Source: Cellulosimicrobium sp. ES-005
GTDB taxonomy: Bacteria > Actinomycetota > Actinomycetes > Actinomycetales > Cellulomonadaceae
Direction of reading: 5' to 3'
DNA length: 64,000 nucleotides
NCBI RefSeq assembly: GCF_040448685.1
Contig: NZ_CP159290.1
Span: 930,001 to 994,000 of the forward strand
Below the pieces are notes generated by a model that saw only the letters and a program-made list of their open reading frames with translations, searched no databases and was not told the DNA's origin. Below are positions 1-8,070 of the stretch, piece by piece (within the stretch, counting starts at the first letter, position 1; each line of letters begins with the position of its first letter). Made by a program: the position numbers and the translations under genes.

Positions 1-1209
1 GCGCCCGTCGTCCTCGACCTCGAGGTCGAGCGTGGTGGCGCCCCAGCGCACGACGACGGTGACCTCCGGGTCCGGGCCGGCGTGCTTGAGCACGTTGGTC
101 AGGGCCTCCTGGCACACGCGGTAGACCGTGAGCCCTGCCCCGGGGGGCAGCGGTCGCGCCTGGCCGACGCGGACGAAGGACACGCGCATGCCGCTGTCGC
201 GCACCTGTGCGACGAGCGTCTCGAGGTCGGCGGTGTCCGGCTGCGGGGCGCGCTCGAGCGCCGCCGTCGCGCCGCTCGCGGGCGCCGGGTGGCCGGGTGC
301 GGCGGGCCCGTACGGCGAGCCGGCGGGCGGCGCGCCCACCGGCCCCCGTCCCGGCAGCGCGAGGGTGCCCCCGGGCCCGACGGCGGCCCCCGGCGGCGCG
401 GCGACGCGCGGCTGCTCCGTCCGGAGCACGCCGAGGAGCCGGCGCATGTCCGCCAGGGCCGTGCGGCCCGTCTCGGACACGGTCGCGAGCGCGCGCGTCG
501 CGGCGTCGGGGTCGTGGGCGGCGGCGTACCGGCCGCCGTCGGCCTGGGCGATGATGACGGAGAGGGAGTGGGCGACGATGTCGTGCATCTCGCGCGCGAT
601 GCGGGCGCGCTCGGCGGCGGTCGCGATCTGCGCCTGCTGGTCGCGCTCGACCTCGAGGCGTTCCGCGCGGTCGACGAGCGCGGCGATCGTCTCGCGCCGG
701 GAGCGGCGCACGAGGCCGAACGCCCACACCGCGAGGAACGTCATGCCCCCGAACGCGGACGTGAAGAAGACCATCGTCGCGAGGTCGGTGAGGCGACCGG
801 ACATCAGGCCGAGCGCCACCCCGAGGACGACCGCGCCCACGAGCGAGGACACGATGGCCGTCCGGTGCGCCCAGCGGGGCCCGTAGACCGTGACCGAGTA
901 GAGCGCGACCAGCACCGCGAAGTCGGCGGGGAAGATCAGGAAGTAGCCGGCCAGCAGGTGCACCAGCGCGACGGAGTACACGGTGATCGACGACGCGAGC
1001 GGGTTGGACCGGCGCCAGGGCAGCGGGGCGAGCAGGAGGGCCGCCCAGAACGCGGCCCAGCCGCCGCTCGTGCCGACGCCGCTCGCGCCGGCCGAGGAGA
1101 ACGCCGCGGACGCGGGCACGAACACGACGGCGAGGACGAGCGTGACGGTGAGGTCCACACCGAACCGGTGCTCGTCGGACCACTGCCCGAGCCGCTCGTA
1201 CCATCCCAT
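1..1209 (-). CDS. Sensor histidine kinase, HisKA_3 type, 3' end cut by window edge
   Basis: Membrane sensor kinase of the DesK/NarL-partner class. 403 codons are present and the end of the ATPase domain is lost off the window. Hydrophobic segments cover roughly residues 15-145 (about five passes). The dimerisation helix follows with REMHDIVAHSL, where His209 is the expected phosphorylated residue, then a Gly/Pro/Ala-rich linker of about 60 residues, then the start of HATPase_c with the N box near Asn372. ATG at 1209 is preferred because a TAGGCT box ends six bases before it, as in leaderless genes. It is divergent from the OmpR-type regulator at 1314. HisKA_3 kinases normally pair with NarL-type regulators, so the true partner is probably beyond position 1. 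The signal sensed is unknown. Confidence 0.88.
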   Translation of the reverse strand, partial: MGWYERLGQWSDEHRFGVDLTVTLVLAVVFVPASAAFSSAGASGVGTSGGWAAFWAALLLAPLPWRRSNPLASSITVYSVALVHLLAGYFLIFPADFAVLVALYSVTVYGPRWAHRTAIVSSLVGAVVLGVALGLMSGRLTDLATMVFFTSAFGGMTFLAVWAFGLVRRSRRETIAALVDRAERLEVERDQQAQIATAAERARIAREMHDIVAHSLSVIIAQADGGRYAAAHDPDAATRALATVSETGRTALADMRRLLGVLRTEQPRVAAPPGAAVGPGGTLALPGRGPVGAPPAGSPYGPAAPGHPAPASGATAALERAPQPDTADLETLVAQVRDSGMRVSFVRVGQARPLPPGAGLTVYRVCQEALTNVLKHAGPDPEVTVVVRWGATTLDLEVEDDGR

Positions 1210-1215
1210 GCGTCA

Positions 1216-1221
1216 AGCCTA
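1216..1221 (-). promoter_or_regulatory. -10 box (TAGGCT) for a leaderless kinase transcript
   Basis: On the minus strand TAGGCT lies six bases before ATG at 1209, with no Shine-Dalgarno sequence possible in that gap. This fits the TANNNT leaderless pattern of actinobacteria. No convincing -35 box is visible. Confidence 0.5.
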
Positions 1222-1301
1222 GGCAGAGGGCGGCGGCGGGGCGTCCGACCAGGGTCGCAGAGTTCACGAGACACGATGGGACCGAAGTCGTACTGATGCC
1301 C

Positions 1302-1307
1302 TAGCAT
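1302..1307 (+). promoter_or_regulatory. -10 box (TAGCAT) for a leaderless response regulator transcript
   Basis: TAGCAT followed by six bases (gagcga) and ATG at 1314. A transcript starting about seven bases after the box would begin at the start codon itself. The divergent kinase has the same arrangement about 80 bases away. Confidence 0.55.
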
Positions 1308-1313
1308 GAGCGA

Positions 1314-1997
1314 ATGACCCACGTACTGCTAGCGGAGGACGACCCGGCGATTGCCGAACCTTTGGCGCGCGCACTGACACGTGAGGGTTACAACGTCGTC
1401 GTCCAAGGAACTGGTCAAGGAGCGATCGACTCCGCGAGCGGTGCGGACATCGTGGTGCTCGATCTGGGCCTTCCGGACATGGACGGCCTCGACGTCGCGC
1501 GCGAGATCCGGCACAAGGGTCTCACCACCCCGGTGCTCGTGCTCACCGCCCGGGCCGACGAGGTGGACCTCGTCGTCGGCCTGGACGCCGGTGCCGACGA
1601 CTACGTCACGAAGCCGTTCCGGCTCGCCGAGCTGCTCGCCCGGGTGCGGGCGCTCCTGCGCCGCTCGCACGGTGAGCAGGTGGACGAGGAGGAGCTCGCC
1701 GCGCAGGACGTGCGCATCGACGTCTCCGCGCACCGCGCGTTCCAGGGCGAGCGCGAGCTGCACCTGACCACCAAGGAGTTCGAGCTGCTGCGCGTGCTCG
1801 TCGCCAGCGCGGGCTCGGTCGTCGTGCGCGACGCCCTCATGCGCGACGTGTGGGGCTCCGAGCCGGTCGGCTCGACCAAGACGCTCGACATGCACGTGTC
1901 GTGGCTGCGCCGCAAGCTCGGCGACGACGCGAACGCGCCGCGCTACATCTCGACCGTCCGCGGTCTCGGCTTCCGCTTCGAGACCGGCGAGAGCTGA
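1314..1997 (+). CDS. Two-component response regulator, OmpR/PhoB family
   Basis: Cytoplasmic DNA-binding regulator of 227 aa, the normal length for the family. The receiver domain (about residues 1-115) has the acidic pair Asp9/Asp10 (EDD), phospho-acceptor Asp50 (VVLDLGLPDMDG), Thr78 and Lys100 (KPF). The C-terminal winged-helix domain (about 130-225) carries the TTKEFELL and STVRGLGFRF signatures of Trans_reg_C. The start is fixed by a TAGCAT box six bases upstream. The gene sits 44 bases before the HisKA-type kinase at 2042 on the same strand, so the two form a classical pair. Targets cannot be read from the sequence; the neighbouring envelope genes make a cell-wall role plausible but unproven. 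Confidence 0.95.
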   Translation: MTHVLLAEDDPAIAEPLARALTREGYNVVVQGTGQGAIDSASGADIVVLDLGLPDMDGLDVAREIRHKGLTTPVLVLTARADEVDLVVGLDAGADDYVTKPFRLAELLARVRALLRRSHGEQVDEEELAAQDVRIDVSAHRAFQGERELHLTTKEFELLRVLVASAGSVVVRDALMRDVWGSEPVGSTKTLDMHVSWLRRKLGDDANAPRYISTVRGLGFRFETGES

Positions 1998-2041
1998 CCG
2001 ACCCCGACCGGGGACGAGGGACACGGGGAGCGAGGAGCAGC

Positions 2042-3373
2042 GTGCGGCGTCGGATGCTGCAGGCGACGGTGGCGGCCGTGGCCGTCGCCGTCATCCTCCT
2101 CGGGTTCCCGCTGGCGTTCTACGGCGCGCGGTTCGTGCTGCAGGGGGAGGTCGACGACGTCACGTCGCGCGTCGAGCGCCTCTCGCGCTCGATCGACGCC
2201 CGCCTCGCCGCGGGCGACGAGATCCCCGACTACGTCATCACGGACGCGGTCCAGCCCCGCGCGAGCGACCCTCCGGCGCAGGTCTACGTCACCCTGCCCG
2301 ACGGGACGGTGCTCACGGCGGGCGAGGAGATCACCGGGCGGGGGATCGAGCAGCCGCTGCACTCCGAGTCGGGTGCGCTCGTCACGCTCACCGTCTCCTA
2401 CTGGGACGCGTACCTCCAGGCGGCGCAGGTCGTGCTGCTCGTCGTGGCCGCGGCCATCGTCGCGTTCGCCGCGGGCATCGGGATGGCGGTGTGGCAGGCG
2501 AACCGCATCTCGGCGCCGCTGGTCTACCTCGCGGCGTCCGCCGAGCAGCTCGGGTCGGGACAGGTGCGCCCGCGGCTCGAGCCGTCGGGGGTCGAGGAGA
2601 TCGACCTCGTGGCCGCCGAGCTCGCGCGCAGCTCCGACCGGCTCGCGGGTCGGCTCGCGGCGGAGCGCCAGTTCGCCGCCGACGCGTCGCACCAGCTCCG
2701 CACGCCGCTCACGGCGCTCAGCATGCGGCTCGAGGAGATCTCGATGGCCTCGGACGACCCGGCCGTCCAGGAGGAGGCCCGGATCTCGCTCGAGCAGGTC
2801 GAGCGACTGGTCGGCGTCGTCGACGACCTCCTCGCCTCGTCACGGCGCGCGCAGGGCGGGACGACGGAGGCCGTCAGCCTGCTCGACGTCGTGCACCAGC
2901 AGGAGGAGGAGTGGGTCCCGACGTTCGCGAAGGCGGGCCGTGAGCTCGTCGTCGACGTCCCCGCGGAGTACCAGGTGCTCGCGACGCCCGGGGCGCTCGC
3001 GCAGGTCCTGGCGACGCTCATCGAGAACTCGCTCAAGCACGGCGGCGGGACGACGACGGTCCGCGCGCGCCCGTCCGGCACGAGCGGTGCGATCGTCACG
3101 GAGGTGTCGGACGAGGGCGCCGGTGTCCCCGACGACCTCGCCCCCCGCATCTTCGAGCGCGAGGTGACCTCCGGCGCCGGCACGGGCCTGGGTCTCGCGC
3201 TCGCGCGCGACCTCGCGGCGTCCGACGGCGGTCGGCTCGAGCTCGCGCAGCGTCGGCCCGCGGTGTTCGCGCTCTTCCTCGCGGGGGTGCCGCGGCGCCT
3301 CGACCCGCGGGTCGTCCTGCCGACGGGGGTCGCGGTCTCCGCGCACGGGCGTCGTCGCCGGCGCCGCGGCTGA
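2042..3373 (+). CDS. Sensor histidine kinase, HAMP/HisKA/HATPase type
   Basis: Cognate kinase of the regulator upstream, 443 aa. TM1 is at about residues 8-30, followed by an extracytoplasmic loop of about 85 residues, TM2 (about 120-145), a HAMP-like linker, HisKA with DASHQLRTPL (His217 as phospho-acceptor), and HATPase_c with an N box (TLIENSLKH), a DEGAGV G1 box and GTGLGLAL as the G2 box. GTG at 2042 is chosen because a GAGGAG sequence lies about five bases upstream; ATG at 2054 is an alternative. The tail after the ATPase fold ends in a run of arginines. The small sensor loop does not resemble a named ligand domain. Confidence 0.93.
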   Translation: MRRRMLQATVAAVAVAVILLGFPLAFYGARFVLQGEVDDVTSRVERLSRSIDARLAAGDEIPDYVITDAVQPRASDPPAQVYVTLPDGTVLTAGEEITGRGIEQPLHSESGALVTLTVSYWDAYLQAAQVVLLVVAAAIVAFAAGIGMAVWQANRISAPLVYLAASAEQLGSGQVRPRLEPSGVEEIDLVAAELARSSDRLAGRLAAERQFAADASHQLRTPLTALSMRLEEISMASDDPAVQEEARISLEQVERLVGVVDDLLASSRRAQGGTTEAVSLLDVVHQQEEEWVPTFAKAGRELVVDVPAEYQVLATPGALAQVLATLIENSLKHGGGTTTVRARPSGTSGAIVTEVSDEGAGVPDDLAPRIFEREVTSGAGTGLGLALARDLAASDGGRLELAQRRPAVFALFLAGVPRRLDPRVVLPTGVAVSAHGRRRRRRG

Positions 3374-3397
3374 CGCGACCGGGCCCCGGCGGGGGCG

Positions 3398-3919
3398 TCA
3401 GGGAGTCGCGGTCTCCCGGCCGGCGACGTCGTCCCGCGCCCGGTCGCCCGTGAACACGAGGCGTCGGTAGGCGACGTAGCGGAACGCCGTGCCGAGCGCG
3501 AGCCCGACGACGTTCGCGGAGACGTTCTTGGCGAGCGGGGACGTGAGGCCCAGCGCGTACGTGGAGATCGCGAGGCAGCCGACCGCGATGAGCATCCCGC
3601 CCACGTTGACGACGACGAAGGCCGCGAGCTCGCGGCCGCGCGCCTGGGTGCGGCGTGCGGAGAACGTCCAGTAGCGGTTGCCGATCCACGCGACCAGCGT
3701 CGCGACCGTGACGGACACGATCTTGGCGGTGAGCGGCTTGTGGCCGAGGACCTCGCCCGGTCCGAAGCTGAGCAGGTTGAACAGGCCCAGGTCGACGACG
3801 TAGGCGACCGCGCCGACCGACCCGAACTTCGCGAGCTCCCGCACCCGGGCGAGGACGCGCTCGCGCCGCGGCGGGGCCGCCGCGTTCGCCTCGGCTCGCC
3901 GGTCCAGGTCGCTCGTCAC
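3398..3919 (-). CDS. GtrA family membrane protein
   Basis: GtrA-like protein (PF04138), 173 aa with four predicted membrane helices after an Arg-rich cytoplasmic N-terminus of about 30 residues. Family marks include FGSVGAVAYVVDLGLF in helix 1 and NRYWTF after helix 2. GtrA proteins are thought to help move or present polyprenyl-phosphate-linked sugars across the membrane, usually beside a GT2 transferase. Here no GT2 is adjacent, so this copy is an orphan between a kinase (convergent) and purK (divergent). The GTG start at 3919 is supported by TAGCCT six bases upstream on the minus strand. Confidence 0.9.
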   Translation of the reverse strand: MTSDLDRRAEANAAAPPRRERVLARVRELAKFGSVGAVAYVVDLGLFNLLSFGPGEVLGHKPLTAKIVSVTVATLVAWIGNRYWTFSARRTQARGRELAAFVVVNVGGMLIAVGCLAISTYALGLTSPLAKNVSANVVGLALGTAFRYVAYRRLVFTGDRARDDVAGRETATP

Positions 3920-3925
3920 CCTCCG

Positions 3926-3931
3926 AGGCTA
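3926..3931 (-). promoter_or_regulatory. -10 box (TAGCCT) for the leaderless GtrA gene
   Basis: Minus-strand TAGCCT, then CGGAGG, then GTG at 3919. The gap of six bases fits a leaderless start. The GGAGG lies directly against the GTG, too close to act as a ribosome-binding site. Confidence 0.5.
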
Positions 3932-4043
3932 CCGGCCGCTCCTGAGCGTCGCCCGGGTGCCGGGGGGCGGCCACCGGGTCGCGGGGCCGAGGAGCCGACG
4001 GTCCGGAGTCCGGGCGACGCGCGGTCCCGCGCCACCCAGGCAC

Positions 4044-4049
4044 TAGGGT
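4044..4049 (+). promoter_or_regulatory. -10 box (TAGGGT) for purK
   Basis: TAGGGT followed by eight bases and GTG at 4058. An in-frame GTG at 4052 is only two bases after the box, so it would lie upstream of the expected transcript start. This decides for the 4058 start. Confidence 0.5.
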
Positions 4050-4057
4050 GGGTGCAC

Positions 4058-5299
4058 GTGGCAGCCCCAGTGATCGCCGTGGTCGGCGGAGGACAGCTCG
4101 CGCGCATGATGGCCCCCGCGGCCGGAGAGCTCGGCGTGCACCTGCGCGTGCTCGTCGAGGCCCCGGACACGTCCGCAGCCCAGGTGGTGGTCGACGCCCC
4201 CGTGGGCGCCGCGTCCGACGAGGCCGCGATCCGCTCGCTCATCGCCCCCGCGGGTGCCGCCCCGGCGGACGTGCTGACCTTCGAGCACGAGCACGTCCCG
4301 AACGCGCTGCTCACCGACCTCCTCGAGCACGGCACGCCCGTGCGTCCCGGACCCGACGCGCTCGTGCACGCGCAGGACAAGATCGTCATGCGACGCCGGC
4401 TCACCGAGCTCGGCGTGCCGTGCCCGCGCTGGGCCGCGCTCCCCACCGCGCCCGACGCCGCCCGCACCGCTCTCGCGGACTTCCTCGCCGAGGTCGGGGG
4501 CGAGGCCGTGGTGAAGACGGCGCGCGGCGGGTACGACGGCAAGGGCGTGCGCGTCGTGTCGGTCGCCGAGGGCGGCGCCGAGCAGGTCGCGGAGTGGATC
4601 GAGGCGGCCGCCACGGGCGGCCCCGAGCTCCTCGTCGAGGAGAAGGTGCCCTTCACGCGCGAGCTGGCCGTCCTCGTGGCGCGCCGTCCGTCCGGAGGGA
4701 TCGACGGTCGGGGCGAGGTGCGGACCTGGCCCGTGGTCGAGTCGATCCAGCGCGACGGCGTGTGCGCCGAGGTGATCGCGCCCGCGCCCGGACTCACGGA
4801 GGCCGAGGCGGAGCGCGCCCGCGACGCGGCGGTCCGGATCGCCGAGGGCCTCGGCGTCACGGGGGTGCTCGCGGTCGAGATGTTCGAGGTCCCGGGCGAC
4901 GACGGGCCGCGCGTGCTGGTGAACGAGCTCGCGATGCGCCCGCACAACTCCGGGCACTGGACCATCGACGGCGCGGTGACCAGCCAGTTCGAGCAGCACC
5001 TGCGGGCCGTGCTCGACCTGCCCCTCGGCGACACGACGGCCACCGCCCGCTGGACCGTCATGGCGAACGTGCTCGGCTCGACGCTCGGCGAGCTGACCGA
5101 CGCGCTGCCCGACGTCCTCGCCGCCTTCCCCGACGCGAAGGTCAACCTGTACGGCAAGGGCGTGCGCCCCGGGCGCAAGCTGGGCCACGTGAACGTGAGC
5201 GGCGACGACCTGGGCGAGGCCCGGCGTCGGGCCCTGGCCGCGGCCGCGATCCTGCGGGGCGAGGGCCCCGAGGGCACCCCGAACGAGGAGCGAGCATGA
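4058..5299 (+). CDS. purK: 5-(carboxyamino)imidazole ribonucleotide synthase (PurK)
   Basis: Purine biosynthesis enzyme. It uses ATP and bicarbonate to convert AIR into N5-CAIR in the cytoplasm. The 413-aa protein has the N-terminal [10 protein letters not shown] motif (residues 8-17) and the ATP-grasp core: [11 protein letters not shown], a [13 protein letters not shown] segment, [14 protein letters not shown] with metal-binding residues near residue 305, and the C-terminal [14 protein letters not shown] segment typical of PurK. Length is slightly above the usual 355-390 because of inserts. The stop overlaps the purE start by four bases (ATGA), so product and next enzyme are translationally coupled. 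Confidence 0.97.
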   Translation: MAAPVIAVVGGGQLARMMAPAAGELGVHLRVLVEAPDTSAAQVVVDAPVGAASDEAAIRSLIAPAGAAPADVLTFEHEHVPNALLTDLLEHGTPVRPGPDALVHAQDKIVMRRRLTELGVPCPRWAALPTAPDAARTALADFLAEVGGEAVVKTARGGYDGKGVRVVSVAEGGAEQVAEWIEAAATGGPELLVEEKVPFTRELAVLVARRPSGGIDGRGEVRTWPVVESIQRDGVCAEVIAPAPGLTEAEAERARDAAVRIAEGLGVTGVLAVEMFEVPGDDGPRVLVNELAMRPHNSGHWTIDGAVTSQFEQHLRAVLDLPLGDTTATARWTVMANVLGSTLGELTDALPDVLAAFPDAKVNLYGKGVRPGRKLGHVNVSGDDLGEARRRALAAAAILRGEGPEGTPNEERA

Positions 5300-5835
5300 G
5301 CGAGAACCCCGTCGTCGGCATCGTCATGGGGTCGGACTCCGACTGGCCCGTCATGGAGGCCGCGGCCGACGCGCTCGCCGAGTTCGGCGTGCCCGTCGAG
5401 GTCGACGTCGTCTCGGCGCACCGCATGCCCGTCGAGATGATCGACTACGGGCGCAGCGCCGCCGAGCGCGGCCTGCGCGTGATCGTCGCGGGCGCCGGGG
5501 GAGCGGCGCACCTGCCGGGCATGCTCGCCGCCGTGACGCCGCTGCCGGTGATCGGCGTCCCCGTGCCGCTGCGCCACCTCGACGGCATGGACTCGCTCCT
5601 GTCGATCGTGCAGATGCCCGCGGGCGTCCCCGTCGCGACGGTCTCCGTCGGCGGGGCGCGCAACGCGGGCCTGCTCGCCGCGCGCATCCTCGCGGCCGGC
5701 ACCGACGACGACTCCGCGCGGCTGCGGGAGAAGATGGTCGCCTTCCAGGCGGACCTGGGCGACCAGGCGCGCGCGAAGGGTGCGCGCCTGCGCGCGTCGA
5801 GGTCCGGGGAGCAGCGCACGGGCTTCGGCGCCTGA
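5296..5835 (+). CDS. purE: 5-(carboxyamino)imidazole ribonucleotide mutase (PurE)
   Basis: Class I PurE, 179 aa. It rearranges N5-CAIR to CAIR and acts straight after PurK. Key marks are GSDSDW (residues 12-17), SAHRMP with His42 as the likely proton shuttle, and [12 protein letters not shown] in the carboxylate-binding loop. ATG at 5296 overlaps the purK stop. The last 20 residues are a charged tail not part of the fold. The purKE pair next to cell-wall genes is common in actinobacteria and does not by itself imply a wall function. Confidence 0.97.
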   Translation: MSENPVVGIVMGSDSDWPVMEAAADALAEFGVPVEVDVVSAHRMPVEMIDYGRSAAERGLRVIVAGAGGAAHLPGMLAAVTPLPVIGVPVPLRHLDGMDSLLSIVQMPAGVPVATVSVGGARNAGLLAARILAAGTDDDSARLREKMVAFQADLGDQARAKGARLRASRSGEQRTGFGA

Positions 5836-5875
5836 CCGGCGCGCCGCGGGTTTCTGCGGCAGGCGGTTGTCGGGT

Positions 5876-5881
5876 TAGCCT
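5876..5881 (+). promoter_or_regulatory. Possible -10 box (TAGCCT) for the acyltransferase operon
   Basis: TAGCCT in the 129-base gap after purE, about 84 bases before GTG at 5965. It would give a leader carrying the GGAG at 5952-5955. No clear -35 box. Confidence 0.35.
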
Positions 5882-5964
5882 GCGGGCGCGTCTCGCGACG
5901 CAGGGGGCTGGACCGACGACGGTCCGTGGCGGGTCGGTCCGACACCCACCCGGAGCAGTTTCAC

Positions 5965-8070
5965 GTGGCAGCACCGCAGGCAGCATGGGCGCCGACGGCG
6001 TCGTCCGACGCGACCCCCGGTGCGGTCCGACGGCACGCCCGCCCGAGGACCGCGACCTCGCGCGACGGCTACCGCTACGACCTCGACGGCCTCCGGGCGG
6101 TCGCGATCCTCCTCGTGGTGGTCTACCACGTCTGGCTCGGCAGGGTGTCGGGTGGCGTGGACGTGTTCCTCATGCTCTCGGCGTTCTTCCTCACGGGTTC
6201 GTTCGCGCGCCGCCTGAGCGCCGGGCGCGGGGTCGCCGTCGGGGCGTACTGGGCGCGCACGTTCAAGCGCCTCGTCCCCGTCTCCGCGGTGGTGCTCCTC
6301 GGCGTCCTCGGGACCGCGTTCCTGCTCTACCCGCCGTCGTCGTGGCCGTCGGTCTGGACGCAGACCTGGGCGTCGCTGGGCTACGTCCAGAACTGGGAGC
6401 TCGCCCGCGAGTCCGTGGACTACTACGCCCGGGACGGCGCGGTCGCGAGCCCGCTCCAGCACTACTGGTCGCTCTCGGTCCAGGGCCAGGTCTTCGTCCT
6501 CTGGCCGCTCCTCCTGCTCCTGTCCGGGCTCGTCGTCCGGCGCCTGAGGCTCTCCGTCACCCCTGTGCTCCTCGTGGTGTTCGGGACGGTGTTCGCGGCC
6601 TCGCTGGCCTTCTCCGTCGTCGAGACGGCGTCGGACCAGGGGCTCGCCTACTTCGACACGAGGGCGCGGCTGTGGGAGTTCGCGCTCGGGTCGCTCGTCG
6701 CGGTCGCCCTGCCGCTCGTGCGCCTGCCGGCACGGGTCGCCCTGATCGTCGGCTGGGCGGGGCTCGCCCTGATCGTGACGTGTGGGCTCGTGCTCGACGT
6801 CCAGGGCGGGTTCCCGGGCTACTTCGCGCTGTGGCCCACGATGGCGGCCGCCGCCGTGATCGTCGCAGGCACGGCGGCGCACCCGTGGGCCGTGGGCAAC
6901 GTGCTCGCGCACCCGGTGCTGCGGTCGCTCGGGCGGGACGCCTACGCCCTCTACCTCGTGCACTGGCCGCTGCTCATCACCTGGCGGGTGGTCACGGGAC
7001 GTCAGGTCCCGTCCTGGCACGAGGGTGCGGTGATCGTGGTCGTGTCCCTCGTCCTCGCCCGCCTCCTCACCTCGCTCGTCGAGCGTCCCGTCCGGGACCT
7101 GGCGTGGGCGCGGACCGTCCCGTGGCGCGGTGCGGTCGCCGTGCTCGTCGCGGTCACGGTCGTGGCCGTTCCCCTCGCCGCCTGGCAGTCGGCCGAGCGC
7201 GCGCGGGCCGCCGAGGCGCTGGTGGGCGCCTCCGCCGACAACCCGGGCGCGCGCGTGCTCCTGCCGGGATACCAGGACGCGTCGGACCCGACCGCACCTC
7301 CCGTCCCCGTGGCGACCGCGCTCGACGCCCAGTGGGTGTCGCTCACGGAACGCTGCTCGGGAAGGTTCGCGCCCGACGTCGCGGAGCTCGCGAAGCGGTG
7401 CGGGCAGCTCGTTCCCCCCGCTCCGGAGGGTCCGACGGTCGTGGTGGTGGGCGACTCGCACAGCGAGCAGTTCATGGGTGCGCTGATCCCCGTCGCCGAG
7501 CGCGAGGGCTGGACCCTGGTCTCGGTCCTCTACGGGGGATGTTCGTTCGGCACGGCGGGCCACCCCTGCCGCGAGTGGAACGAGCAGGTGCTCGACTACG
7601 TCCTCGAGCTCGGTCCGGACGCGGTCTTCACCGTCACGACGGCCGCCGAGGCCGACGGCACGGGCGAGACCGTCGTCGTCGGGCTCCAAGAGGCGGTCGA
7701 CGTGCTCTCCGACGCGGGGATCGCGCTCCTCGGGGTCCGGGACAACCCGCGGTTCTCGACGGACATGTTCGTCTGCGCCGAGCAGCACGGTCCCGATGCG
7801 GACGTGTGCCGCCACGACCTCGCGTCCCGCTCCGCCCCACGGAACCCCGCCGAGGACCTCCGGGTGGGCGACGGGTCGGTGCTCGTCGACCTCTCTGGGG
7901 CGGTGTGCCCCGACGGGTGGTGCGTCCCGGTGGTGGGGAACGTGCACGTCTACCTCGACGACAACCACCTCACGTGGGACTACGCTCGTTCGCTGGCCCC
8001 GTTCCTCGAGGACGAGCTGTCACCGTGGACCGACCGCGCGACGTCGACGCGACACGGGGAGCCGTCATGA
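5965..8070 (+). CDS. Acyltransferase 3 / SGNH-hydrolase fusion (OafA type), copy 1
   Basis: Integral membrane O-acyltransferase of 701 aa. After a short cytoplasmic stretch, DLDGLRAVAIL leads into helix 1 with the conserved His (VVYHVW). About ten helices run to roughly residue 415 (acyltransferase 3, PF01757). The extracytoplasmic C-terminal SGNH domain has GDSHS at 496-500 (nucleophile Ser498) and DDNH at 665-668, supplying the Asp-x-x-His pair. Such fusions O-acetylate wall or surface polysaccharides. GTG 5965 is chosen because GGAG sits nine bases upstream; an earlier GTG at 5926 is possible. The stop overlaps the start of its paralogue (ATGA). Confidence 0.92.
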   Translation: MAAPQAAWAPTASSDATPGAVRRHARPRTATSRDGYRYDLDGLRAVAILLVVVYHVWLGRVSGGVDVFLMLSAFFLTGSFARRLSAGRGVAVGAYWARTFKRLVPVSAVVLLGVLGTAFLLYPPSSWPSVWTQTWASLGYVQNWELARESVDYYARDGAVASPLQHYWSLSVQGQVFVLWPLLLLLSGLVVRRLRLSVTPVLLVVFGTVFAASLAFSVVETASDQGLAYFDTRARLWEFALGSLVAVALPLVRLPARVALIVGWAGLALIVTCGLVLDVQGGFPGYFALWPTMAAAAVIVAGTAAHPWAVGNVLAHPVLRSLGRDAYALYLVHWPLLITWRVVTGRQVPSWHEGAVIVVVSLVLARLLTSLVERPVRDLAWARTVPWRGAVAVLVAVTVVAVPLAAWQSAERARAAEALVGASADNPGARVLLPGYQDASDPTAPPVPVATALDAQWVSLTERCSGRFAPDVAELAKRCGQLVPPAPEGPTVVVVGDSHSEQFMGALIPVAEREGWTLVSVLYGGCSFGTAGHPCREWNEQVLDYVLELGPDAVFTVTTAAEADGTGETVVVGLQEAVDVLSDAGIALLGVRDNPRFSTDMFVCAEQHGPDADVCRHDLASRSAPRNPAEDLRVGDGSVLVDLSGAVCPDGWCVPVVGNVHVYLDDNHLTWDYARSLAPFLEDELSPWTDRATSTRHGEPS

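Noticed and set aside
82-1296. 404-codon plus-strand ORF and several overlapping plus-strand ORFs over the first kinase
   Set aside because: Arg/Gly/Ala-rich composition with no domain; it is the shadow of the minus-strand kinase, which shows clear H and N boxes.
3371-3400. Hairpin between the kinase and GtrA stop codons
   Set aside because: TGACGC and GCGTCA can pair around an inner CCCC/GGGG, but a 7-base bulge makes the structure doubtful.
5843-5860. Terminator after purE
   Set aside because: Only a 5-bp GCCGC/GCGGC stem with an 8-base loop; such stems occur by chance at this GC content.
5875-7968. 697-codon minus-strand ORF across acyltransferase copy 1
   Set aside because: Composition is charged and featureless (Arg/Glu/His), typical of antisense frames in 73% GC DNA.
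5985-8066. Upstream extension of the second acyltransferase frame to give 1408 aa
   Set aside because: The part before 8067 is Arg/Pro-rich shadow of acyltransferase copy 1; the real start is the ATG that overlaps the upstream stop.
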